A DNA stretch of 64,000 nt from Mycocentrospora acerina (taxonomy: Eukaryota; Ascomycota; Dothideomycetes; Pleosporales): the NCBI GenBank assembly GCA_022701365.1, contig JAKUHH010000201.1:1178001-1242000 (forward strand). Direction: 5' to 3'. The position numbers and the translations under genes were made by a program. The notes under the pieces are model-generated. The model did not search any database and was not told where the DNA came from. It saw only the letters and a list, made by a program, of their open reading frames with translations. The stretch's first letter is position 1. Each line of letters begins with the position of its first letter. Shown piece by piece: positions 33,622 through 43,367 of the stretch.

Positions 33622-34947
33622 ATGTTGGCAACACACCACTGCCGCGACTTGAGCGCGCCAGACTCGGACATACCAGACGCAGACATGCGAGATTTGGAGA
33701 AAGAGCTGGAGCACACGCTCGCGAGTTACTACGACGTTCAAGGAGAACCAATCGACGGCCTCTTCACCCTCACTCGGCAGATGGATACCGACGACGATGA
33801 CCAATTCAGCGTCGACCTTACCATCTTGGACTTTCTCGTCTACAAGGCGCTTGACTCAATCTTCGAGTGGAGACGGTGCACCAACCCCTTCGAGTCTGAT
33901 TTAGCGAGCGCCCTGGTCACCATGACCGTTGGTAAGTATTTCCAGGCTGCCCACTCGCTTGTCTCCTTCTGATCACGGCGCGTAGATTGGAGAACTGTCC
34001 TCAAACACAGATATCAAGGTCGTCGGATGGACGGGCAAACGGCATTTCGATCCAGGTTGCTCCAATTCGTTCTACTCTTCACCCATCGACTTAATCACGA
34101 CCAAACATGGACAAATCAAGAGACTCTGGACGGGTTTCGTGAACAAAACAAGCTACGAAGCAAACGCTGGCAGCAAGACACGAAACAACACCCACCTGTG
34201 CAGCAACCTCTTGACATTTTAAACGAGTTTCCATTGATGGATGCTACGCTCTTGAAAAACCGAACAACGCTTGCTTCCTCCTTGGAAATACCTATCGACA
34301 AAAGAAGGTTTGTTACAGATGTCGCAGGAACGCCCTCACTCTATACGCTGCTCCCACTTTTCATAGAGCTATCAGCCGCAAGAGTCAATCTTGATGATGG
34401 TTGGCTGCCGACAGAGAATTGGTACGCATTAGCTGGTGAGTTTATGTTGCAGGCCGTGTTAGAAGAGTATCTCCGTAATGGCGCGCATGGAGAGGAGGTG
34501 CTCAATACTGCATTCGCATTCGGTTGCCCAGCCGTCGACGTAGAAGGAAGTGATACAACAGCTATGCGGGCATTGTTCTGTAATGAGAATAATGCCCATG
34601 AACAGGTTTATGATTGGACACGTATCAGACGCCAGTACGAGCACGAGGTATGCAACCCAAGTCCGCTCAAATGCAACCCAAGTCTGCTCAAATGCAACCT
34701 AAAACTGATCAAAACAAAGCTTCTTCCTCAAAACACATCCCAATCTCTGCTTCAAGCCATGGAGAGAGCTCAGGAGAGACATACATATGTCACTTTCGAA
34801 AAAAAGCTGCTCGCTTTCTTAGACTATTCACACGGCAGTATAGTGAAGCCTGATCTTATCCAAGTCGAAGAAGGCTGTATCAACATCAACGGCATAGAAC
34901 TCTCCGAGACCGAGTCACGGGAGATGATCAGTCGAATGGGGCTATAA
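33622..34947 (+). CDS. Uncharacterised protein with a 21-bp internal tandem repeat
   Basis: Two exons (33622-33931, 33986-34947) give 423 aa; the donor is GTAAGT and the acceptor CGTAG. Splicing joins ALVTMTV to DWRTVLKHRYQGRRMDGQTAF in frame. I recognise no domain. It is predicted mostly helical and soluble, with a folded-looking core (LYTLLPLFIELSAARVNLDDGWLPTENWYALAGEFMLQ within residues about 230-270) and several Trp residues. Three copies of a 7-residue unit (CNPSPLK, CNPSLLK, CNLKLIK) come from a 21-bp DNA repeat. The start is uncertain: ATG 33622 or 33685 (MRDLEKELE) are both plausible, and the frame is open back to 33544. It looks like a conserved fungal protein of unknown role. It is divergent from the J-protein gene. 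Confidence 0.7.
34651..34713 (+). repeat. 21-bp tandem repeat, three copies, inside coding sequence
   Basis: 34651-34671, 34672-34692 and 34693-34713 are copies of TGCAACCCAAGTCYGCTCAAA. The first two differ at one base; the third is more diverged. Length is a multiple of three, so the frame is kept. Confidence 0.9.
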
Positions 34948-35770
34948 ATCCGTTCGTTCTCGCTCCCGATACTTTCATGCCTTGCTTGCGAGAGTCTTTA
35001 TGCATTATCTTGGCGTTTGGATATCCATCATCTTGGTATCTATTGGGTTGTTTCCTGCTGTCTGGTTTCTAGCGGTCTTTGCATCTCACGGCGTCCTTGC
35101 TTTTCATCCTAAAACGTGTAGATTGGTTATAGTTCTGCTTGCTATACCCAACAATTGTGTCATGTCTACCTCTTCGGATCATGGGAGTTGCGATTTCACA
35201 CATATTCAAGTGATTTTTCTTTTCTCGGGATCTCCCAGCATTGATTTTATTCCATATACGCCAAGCGTCTAGTAATGCTACATTCGTCTTCCAAAAAAAA
35301 GCTCTGCGCAAAGATTTGGGTGAATGTAACAACACCCACCGATTGGCACTACCATACGAACACCGTGTTTCACATCCAGCAACATCAAAGTACCTCTAAT
35401 CCCAACAGCGTAGAATTCGCATCAGCACATGACACATTGGATACGGTCCACATGATACGAGAAATACGATCCACACCACGTCTGCACCGATTCCCCTGTC
35501 ACAACGCAGGTCCCAATCCCATCTCCCAGCTAACTCAACAGCCGGCCCTTGGGAGAAGAAAAAAAAAACAAGGAAAAGTCTCCAATCAATCGGAACCTTG
35601 CCTTTGAACACATTAGCAACAACACCAGTACCAGCACCAACACTAGCACCAGTAGCGGGACCAGTTCCCTCCTTCCTTCCCAAAACCTTGCTCCCACATT
35701 CTCTCGCTCATGCATTAGCTCCCGCATCTGCCCCTGTCCATCCACTCGTTCGGTCTCCCCGCCACTTACC

Positions 35771-35796
35771 TCCCCTCCCCTCCCCTCCCCTCCCCC
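35771..35796. repeat. (TCCCC)n repeat
   Basis: About five copies of the pentamer TCCCC, ending in a short C run. Confidence 0.85.
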
Positions 35797-36841
35797 TTGA
35801 CCGTACTGCTTACTTCCTTCTTTCCCATCCCGCAGCAAGCATTAAAAAGCTTAATTTTTAATCCCAGTGTCGCTCGAAACTTTAAAAAAAAACGCTCACT
35901 GTGTGTGCATGCATGCATGGCAATTGCTGACGCGCTATGACGGAGTAGAGATCGTATTCTTGGAATGTGTGTGTATGTGTGTGCGCATGTGCTTGTTGAG
36001 TGTTTCATGTGGGAAGAAAGAAGTGGGTTAGAGGGGGATTGAGTTTGAGAGTAGAGTTGTGTGTGGGGTGGAGTGGGGAGGGGAGGAGGGGAGTTGTCCC
36101 CGTTGCGTGGAGGGAGAAGACGTTATGAAATTGTGGAGTTGTGAATCTATGGACTTGTGAACTTTCTATCCGGATGGGTGGGTGGGATTGAAGACGGCTC
36201 CGAGAGAGTTTCGGAGAATAGTCCGCCGGGATGTGTGTGTGTGCCAGGGAAGGGATTGTTGTTGATGCGTTTGGAGGAGAGAGGGCCGGGGAGAGGTGAT
36301 TGGGTGGGTATTTTGCACGGGGAGGGGGGGAAAGAGGGACGGTTAGATGTTTTGAAGACGGGTAAATGGGAGGAGAAGAGATGGTGAGGATGATGCTGTT
36401 ATTTGTTTATTTTTAGTATCAAATTTGTTGACAATGAATGTGTTGTGGGAGCTAGATGTTGATCTCGAGTGGTCGAGACGCCCTTTTTTTTCTTACTCTC
36501 GCCCGCCGACGTTTTTGTTTTATTTTGCCGGCCGTTGAGTACAAATTACGTTGTTGAGTTAAGCGAGTGAGTGTCTGTGTAGCAATTTTTTTTGGCTCCC
36601 GTGCACAAGTATGACGCCGTGTTTTCTTTATGCATGCAATGTGTGTGAAGAGCAGATGGGGAAGTCTGAATGTCCAAATCTGGCAGTCCATTGAGAGCTG
36701 CGGGGGAGGAGGCTATCTTGTATTCATGCATCTTGACACAATTCAAAAGAAAGTCCAGTTTCAAGACTAGCGGAATTTTACAACCCGTCGTGTATGCATG
36801 TGGAACTACCATTTCTGGGCTGGGATACAAAATGTTAAGCT

Positions 36842-36873
36842 TGGTGGTGGTGGTGGTGGTGGTGGTGGTGGTG
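36842..36873. repeat. (GGT)n trinucleotide repeat
   Basis: About ten copies of GGT in intergenic DNA. Confidence 0.9.
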
Positions 36874-37123
36874 ATAGCGGCAATAGTAGTAGTAAAAAGT
36901 AGTTGTGAAAGATATTTTGATGTGATTTGATCCTCCATTCCGCTATAACCCGAACCAATGAAAATAAGAAAAAAGCGACGCTCAAGAGGTTCCATAGAGG
37001 TAGCTGATCGTGCAAGAGAATCCAACGCCGTACGCCAAGATAACTACGAAATTCTCAGCCACAACGTCCAAGTTTTTTAGGTCTCAACCATGAAAGCATA
37101 AACAGCCGATTTTGCTGCTGCTG

Positions 37124-38325
37124 CTATTCCTCCTTCTCGACAGCTTTCTTAGGGTCCTTGTTCTCAGTGTCTGAATCCTCCTTTTCTTCCGTCTTGCTCT
37201 CTTCTTCAGCATTAGCCTCTGAGGTTTCCTTGTTTTCAGTCTTAGGCGTTTCCTTCTCCGCAACCTTAGACTCTTCTTTCTTCTCAACCTTCTTTTCGTC
37301 CTTGTTCACCTTTGCGGTAGCCTCTTCTGGTTTCTCGTTCAGGTTCCAATCGATGCCACCGTCCTTTCCATAGCGTTGTACAAGCCACTCGTTTGTCTTG
37401 GTAAAGTGATGGCAATCAAACTATACACGTTAGCGTTCCACCATTCATCTCCAAAAGGTGGTGTCACTTACGAAGCCTCTCATCGCACTGAGAGGGCTAG
37501 GGTGAACACTCTTCAGAATCAAGTGCTTGTCCACCGGAATGCCCTTTGTCGTGTTCTGCGCGTGTGTGCCCCAAGCCAGGAACACAACACCATTGCTTCG
37601 CACCTTGCCAACCGTGTCGATGACTTTCTGGGTCAGGAGTTCCCAGCCCTTACCCGAGTGCGAGTTCGCTTCTCCACGGCGGACTGTAAGACACGTGTTG
37701 AGCATGAGAACGCCGCGATCCGCCCACGGCGTGAGAAGACCACCTCGGTTGGGTGGGGGCTGGTAATCCGGATAGTCTTTCTTGAGTGCTTTGTAGATGT
37801 TCTGCAGAGACGGGGGTGCAGGCGTGGGTGGACGAACGGAGAAAGATAGACCGTGTGCTTGGTTGGGACCGTGATAGGGGTCTTGGCCTGTGATGACGAC
37901 TTTGACTGTGTTAAGTGGCGTGTGTCGTGACCTGAGAGTTGATGTCAGCGAGTGTATCGGACAATATCAAACAACGCGAGGCCATACCATGAATACACAT
38001 CATTCATCGGCGGAAACACGGTCTTCCCGCTCCTCAACTCGCTCTTCAGGAACCTTTTCAAGTCCAAGAATTGAGGGCTGACGAGTACGTCCTTGAGGTG
38101 CGGCAACCAGCTCTCGTGAAGTGTATCAAGTTCCAATTGAAGCAGATCTCTCTGCTCTTCTGTGAGTTTCGCAACCCACGCGTCCCGGTCGAAATTGGCC
38201 GCAGCTGTAGGCTTCGCATTTGGGCTGGGCTTTGGCGCACCGAAGAAGGCTGTGATGCTACCGTTTGGCTTGGACTTCTTCGTCGCGTCTGTGGCAGCAC
38301 CTGCAGCTTTCCGTTTGAGACTCAT
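37124..38325 (-). CDS. ung1: Uracil-DNA glycosylase (UNG family)
   Basis: Three exons (38325-37988, 37931-37472, 37420-37124) encode 364 aa. The catalytic loop GQDPYHGPNQAHGL holds the catalytic Asp at 130, and HPSPLS holds His 256. The enzyme removes uracil from DNA and starts base-excision repair in nucleus and mitochondria. The N-terminus has a basic stretch (KRKAAG, KKSKP) followed by NGSITAFFG (21-29), close to a PCNA-interacting PIP box (QxxIxxFF) with Asn in place of Gln. Both introns (56 and 51 nt) have good splice sites. After the catalytic domain comes a tail of about 75 residues made almost entirely of Lys, Glu and Asp (KKVEKKEESKVAEKE and similar), which is unusual for UNG. It is divergent from the KGG gene. 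Confidence 0.94.
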
Positions 38326-38835
38326 AGTTACTAGTGGCGATTGTTTGTTGCGAGTGTTACAATGTATAGATGAAGCCGTAAATGAAAGGCTGAGTTTCAG
38401 GCAACCCGCGCGCACGTCGTCACGTCGCGATCCTAGCGCGTGGCGGCCAGTGCTTCGTGATTGGCTCAGCTTCACGTGAAAGCGTGTGTGGAGTTGCGAC
38501 GCGACGTGCCAGCCTCCCCACAATGATGTCACAACTGATCTTCATAGAAAAGATAACCAACATAGGGTCCAACAGGTCAATAGCAAGGATATGAGCAGGC
38601 TGCAGTGAAAATGTATTGTTTTGGCAAATCAAACGTCAGTAAGGAGCTAAGTTGCCTGCTTGGGCGCATTTTTCCACATGTACTTGCATACCCAGGCAAC
38701 ACAGCACGTCACAGCAAAGGCATCAAAGACATATAAACAGGTAGAGCTCCACACTGGAATTTTTACGCTTCACTATATCTATCAACTCCTCTGCTCCACA
38801 ACCTTAATCTTCGCATTGCCAACAACAACATCACG
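38326..38835. other. Divergent promoter region of ung1 and the KGG gene
   Basis: 510 bases. ATATAAAC at 38731-38738 lies about 100 bases upstream of the KGG start and is a good TATA candidate. The leader that follows is pyrimidine rich and ends CATCACG before the ATG. Confidence 0.6.
38731..38738 (+). promoter_or_regulatory. TATA box of the KGG-repeat gene
   Basis: ATATAAAC lies about 100 bases before ATG 38836, at the usual distance for strongly regulated fungal genes. Confidence 0.55.
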
Positions 38836-39423
38836 ATGGCTTCTACTAACCCTGCCAACTTTGCCAACTTGCCCAAAGATGAACTACGTGAGATTGCTGC
38901 CAAGGGTGGTCATGCTTCTCACGGTGGCGCTCACCATGAAGAAGTCAGTTTCTCTCTCATTTATTAACACATCTAGTTTCACCTGCTAATATCGTTTTAG
39001 TCCTCAAACCACCCCGACCGTAACCCTGATGGTACTTTCACCAAAGGTTCAGAGCTTGCGAAGGAGCTTGGAGCCAAGGGTGGCCATGTAGCTCATGAGC
39101 ATCAGATCCAGAATGAGGATAGCGGCGTGAGTTTACAATGTATCAATGAGTGATGAGAGGAACTGACATTGCTATAGCGCAATGTAGACGGCACATTCAA
39201 GGCAGGTAGCAAGCTGGCATCTGAGCTAGGCTCCCAGGGCGGACATGCTGCTCACGAGCATGCAACCTCCAAGACCGAAGAGGGTGGCGTAAGCTTTTTC
39301 ATTCATCGATTGCTCTCTGAATCGTGACTAACGTTGTTGAAGCGTAACCCTGACGGCACGTTCAAGAAGGGCAGTGAGCTGGCGTCCGAGTTGGGCGCTC
39401 AGGGTGGACATGCTTCTCACTAG
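38836..39423 (+). CDS. KGG-repeat stress protein (Con-10 / GsiB-like), one repeat per exon
   Basis: Four exons (38836-38943, 39001-39126, 39178-39288, 39343-39423) encode 141 aa. The protein is a chain of four related units, each ending in a KGGH or QGGH motif (AAKGGHASH, GAKGGHVAHEH, GSQGGHAAHEH, GAQGGHASH). Units 2-4 begin near RNPDGTF or RNVDGTF and carry KGSELA-type cores. All three introns are phase 0; those before units 3 and 4 sit immediately before R-N-x-D-G-T-F. KGG proteins are small, hydrophilic and glycine rich. Bacterial GsiB and fungal Con-10 accumulate during stress and conidiation, and may protect other proteins. The exon layout points to growth by exon duplication. Very hydrophilic composition and no signal peptide suggest a cytosolic protein. 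Confidence 0.92.
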
Positions 39424-40337
39424 GTGCGGAACGATGAGTCTCACGAAGCTAAGTTGATAATAAAGCACCTCATCGTGGGAAAATATCATCATAATATAAT
39501 GACCGAATCTAACGAAGATGCTTGCTCCGCTGATCGTTTTCTTCATTTGTCATATCAATGATTTTATCGTGTGAGAGAAGCTATGTAATAATCTTCAACG
39601 CACTTGCTCGGTAATAAAAATAAGAGATTTAAGTTCCTGATACCACATAGAAGTGTCAGGAAACATAGAAAATACAGTGCGAAGTTTTTGCTCTTTCACT
39701 TTTGTGGAAGACGGTATTCTGTCCTAATTACACCGCATAGTTCTCTTCTATGACTGCCTCTCAATGCCCGGCAACTCAAGCATGCTCCGATTAATGGCTC
39801 TATGCTTCCATACTCTTACACTCATGTATCTCGACGGACCAAAACTCTCATATCATCTTTCAGTTGCAATGCTAGAAACTACTTCATGACACATCTTCTC
39901 TCTAGCGCAGAGATCGATGCACAATATTAAAAAGGCTGAGACATACGTGCTAACGAGTGTAGCGAGATTCATAAAGCTCAACTACTGCCATACTGCTTAA
40001 AATCCCTCGTTTGTCTTTCTCCTCTCTCGCTTGGGCAACGTATCAATTTGAAGCCCTAATAGTTTTCAGATACGACCACGGTACCGTTGACAAATTTCAG
40101 TTGGCCTTGGACTATAGAGTTTAAAATTATTGGTAATGCTACTTCAACGACTAAGACAAAGGTGCAAGCGATCATATCGGCTGTCCCATATCTAGATACG
40201 TCTCACTGCCTGGTAAAGGAATATATCCATTTTCTGCTCTCGAGCCATCCTGTCATGATACCCTCAACCACTCAAATCCACTCGAGTTCTCTCATTATAC
40301 AAGCAACTCATCTCTGGAGTACGGCATACCGTGTCAA
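39424..40337. other. Intergenic region after the KGG gene
   Basis: 914 bases, increasingly AT rich towards 40 kb. A 91-codon plus-strand frame (40087-40362) overlaps the broken gene and has no features. Nothing is supported. Confidence 0.55.
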
Positions 40338-40902
40338 TCAATCTTCCAGCTTCTTCTTCTGAGTATCCTTATCCACAACACAGAACTTGACAGTTCCCAT
40401 CTCGCTTGTTCCGTCCCTGACTTCGGGCAGTTCATCCAAATTTGCTACTTCCTTGACTTTCTCTGGTGAGTCCAAAAGACCTCCAAGGCGGAATAACAGC
40501 ATCATCTCGCCATCTGATCCAGTTGTGGAGATTGTAGCGCTCTGACTTTTGAAAACCTTCGTGAGCCGAAGACTGTGCTCGTACGCTTCGTGATCATAAC
40601 CTATGGCTTCTTTATCCTCCTTGGTCAAATACCAGTGATCATCAGTGATACGCTCACCTGTGGCTAGAACAGGCGTTGGTTAATCAATCTCCCCAGAGCA
40701 TCTTTTGAAAGTCTTGAAAAAGTCACCACCTACCATCACCGCGCTAGCCGCTGATAAGTTGCACAGCCTCCACGTTAGAGTAGCCAAAAATCTTCTTCCA
40801 TCGCTTAATAGTATCTTGACTTAGATATTATTGTGCCAGTTGTGCATCTGCAACGCCAGTAGCTTGCGCGTAATAGCATGTCGCGTAACCATGAGCCCCA
40901 AC
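40338..40902 (-). pseudogene. Two-exon gene remnant with RIP-like nonsense changes
   Basis: The reading frame 40902-40734, spliced (GTAGGT to CCACAG) to 40657-40338, reads through 162 codons with two in-frame stops: TAA at 40830-40828 and TAG at 40746-40744. Each is one C-to-T change from Gln (CAA, CAG) in a CpA context, the hallmark of repeat-induced point mutation. The last exon is intact and looks coding (e.g. TKEDKEAIGYDHEAYEHSL, and KVKEVANLDELPEVRDGTS near the end). Upstream of 40902 the sequence turns into AT-rich DNA and the 5' part of the gene is lost. I do not recognise the family. An intact last exon with decayed upstream exons suggests recent inactivation. Alternatively the frame upstream of 40657 could be intron of a different gene model, but the splice signals argue against this. 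Confidence 0.6.
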
Positions 40903-43000
40903 CTTAGCTAAAAAGAAAAAACCATAGCAAGACTGTTCTAGGTACGACGCCAACTTAAAAAAGATTTTTGTTTTGACTAAAAAAATTTAAATTTTTGTAC
41001 TGATGTAATAACGTTCTTAATAAATTAACAGCTTATTATATAAAATATCTTTAGTAAGTAAATCAACTAGGAGTGTTTCTACAAGCTTCGTGTAGCGACC
41101 AAGTACGTGTATAGTTAACGCGGCTTAGCTTGCTTATAGCAGCTAGTCAGCAAAGTCTAGTGCTAGTGCTTGTACAACATATATCATACCACACATAGAA
41201 TACTTGCTTAAGTATTTGTGTGTTTACCTTTGGTATAAATGAGGATATTGCGTAGTACCAATAGCAATAGCAGGGCGCCTAATCATTACACTGTGCTTTA
41301 GTTAAAAATCTTCTTAAAAATAGTAATTCTATCTTCTATATCATAGATAGGAACTAACTTTAGAGGTGACTAAACCTGTTAACCTTTAAATATACTAATC
41401 AGAATATGTTAATAACACGTTTAATATATATTTTTAACATTTGTCTTTTCTGAACTTTATATTTTTACTTTAAACCTCGCTTAATACTATGGATACTATA
41501 TTACCGGGCAAAAGTGTTGTAGGTAGGTTGTAACGTTCACAAACGTCACATCTGGGGTTGCCTCTGAATCAACAGACACCTATCCAGAAGCCACCCGATA
41601 CTCACCCGCCCCTGATAGCTGAACCCTGGGATGGGGTATGTAAAGATGCAGGCTAGGTAGCTTAGTAGAGTAGTTTTTCTGTATCCTTTCGTAAAAGACC
41701 TATAGGTGTAGAGAATAGTATCTTTGGTATACCCTCCAGTCCCAGCACTTCTATATGCCTTGTAGTGGACACCGGACCCAATTCGGATCACTCTCTGCTT
41801 ACCTGCATCGTTACATAGAGAGGCTAAAGGTTGAAGATCAGGCTCAGCATAAAACAATTTAAATTAGTTCGATTGTCCTAATTACAATACAACTCCTGTC
41901 TAACTTAGGCTATGATCAGTGCTTTAGGTTGCTCCAATAAGTACTAAATTATCTTTCGCCTGAAAGCAGCATAGGTGTAATTAAATTTTCGATCCCTGTT
42001 GGCACCCTACCTACAATACTTTTGCCTGGTACCATAGTAAAGATTAGTGATATATCTGATGATCTTACCTAAAATAGCCTCATATTGGGTTTTCATTCCA
42101 GCCGAGGTTGAGTCTCATGGTTACACGACAAGCGAACACAAAATTCAAGGATTTAGATAAATGATTAGAATTATATGTCTCTATCAGTAATCTTTATTCG
42201 AGTCATTCCCCAATGTTTTGGTGGGTCAATACTACGACCTGTAGCGGTTGCCTAAACCGTATACTGTGACTTCCGAGATTTAGAGTATCCCAATTGCTAT
42301 TGGCGTAGCAAGAACGGTCAGAATAGTTCTCTGCCTAACCACTGTCTTTTGGGGCATTAAAACACGATCGATTTTCGGTTACAGATCTCCTTGTTCCCAT
42401 TGCAAGAGCGAGGCAAGGAAGGATTGTGTCAGTGCAGAAAATGCAAAATCCAGGTTTTAGTGCATGACTTCATCAATACGAAACAAGGTTTGGGGAATAT
42501 CACTCTGGTTGCCTAGTCAGGCAAGTGATATTCGTCACTGATGAGTTGTTCATGCGACAATTAATGGCGTTGCCGACGTTCGACGTTGACTTTACCAATC
42601 CCCACACTTCGGCTGTATTCCAAGCCTTTCAACGAACCAATGGCTGTGCAGGTGTTTGCGGTTCGTATGTTCAATTTAACCTCACCATAAAGTTCAGTTA
42701 CAACAACCTACTCACTTCATTATTATTAACGACCTCTTGCAGCTAACTAATCGACGTGAAAAGTTCTTAATCTGCTGATTTTATGCCACCACCAGCGCTA
42801 GAGATCTCCAGATGATAAAAATATTAATTGCGATCTGACCTCTTTGGTTGCATCAATACTTATGATCTTGCCAGCCTCTCTAGCGTATTTGTAATTTTTC
42901 ACACATCATAGAGGATATAACATGAACTTTAGATATATCCTCCTAGTTATATAGCCCCTAAAGGCGCTGCTGTTCTAAGTGTCACGGCCATCATTCTGCA
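40903..43000. other. AT-rich, RIP-like block
   Basis: About 2 kb of clearly AT-rich DNA, densest at 40,920-41,480, with many TTTTTA and TAATA words and few long open frames. The longest frame (41546-41857, minus) matches nothing I know. This looks like a repeat or transposon remnant decayed by RIP, but no terminal repeats, transposase or reverse-transcriptase motif can be read. It separates the KGG/ung1 region from the P450 gene. Confidence 0.55.
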
Positions 43001-43300
43001 GTTTGTGGAGCTGACGTGAGGCATTCAGATAGATGACGGTCACATTCCCGGGATTGATGAGTGGATTGGCAAATGTACAACGCGCTGCCTTGGCGAGTTA
43101 TTCCTACAATTGGTCGAGAATCCACAGGGGCGTAACTAGTAGGCACGCCGGGATGTTCTATGGTGCGCCGAAGAATAAGCTTACTACAACCTTTTCTATT
43201 TCAGTTCAACGGCTTTGAACTATTCCGTTACCCGATTGTACACATTACAAGTTAAAAAGTGGCACGGAAACAGTGGGGAAGTGACGCTAGTTCCGGTGGG

Positions 43301-43308
43301 TATAAAAG
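43301..43308 (+). promoter_or_regulatory. TATA box of the P450 gene
   Basis: TATAAAAG lies 60 bases before ATG 43368, a canonical TATA box in a short leader. Confidence 0.7.
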
Positions 43309-43367
43309 CTGACGTGGATGACCGTTGAACTGCATGTATCTTGTCTTCCGCGAAACTCTTAGACAAA

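Larger units (their letters stand above)
34948..37123. other. 2.2-kb gene-free spacer rich in simple sequence
   Basis: No supported gene. It contains a TCCCC array (35771-35796), TG-rich tracts near 35960-35990 and 36230, a GGT array (36842-36873), and poly-A and poly-T runs. The downstream end holds the ung1 3' UTR. Confidence 0.6.

Noticed and set aside
41546..41857. 103-codon minus-strand frame in the AT-rich block
   Set aside because: I considered a transposase or reverse-transcriptase fragment, but no motif is visible and the surroundings are decayed.
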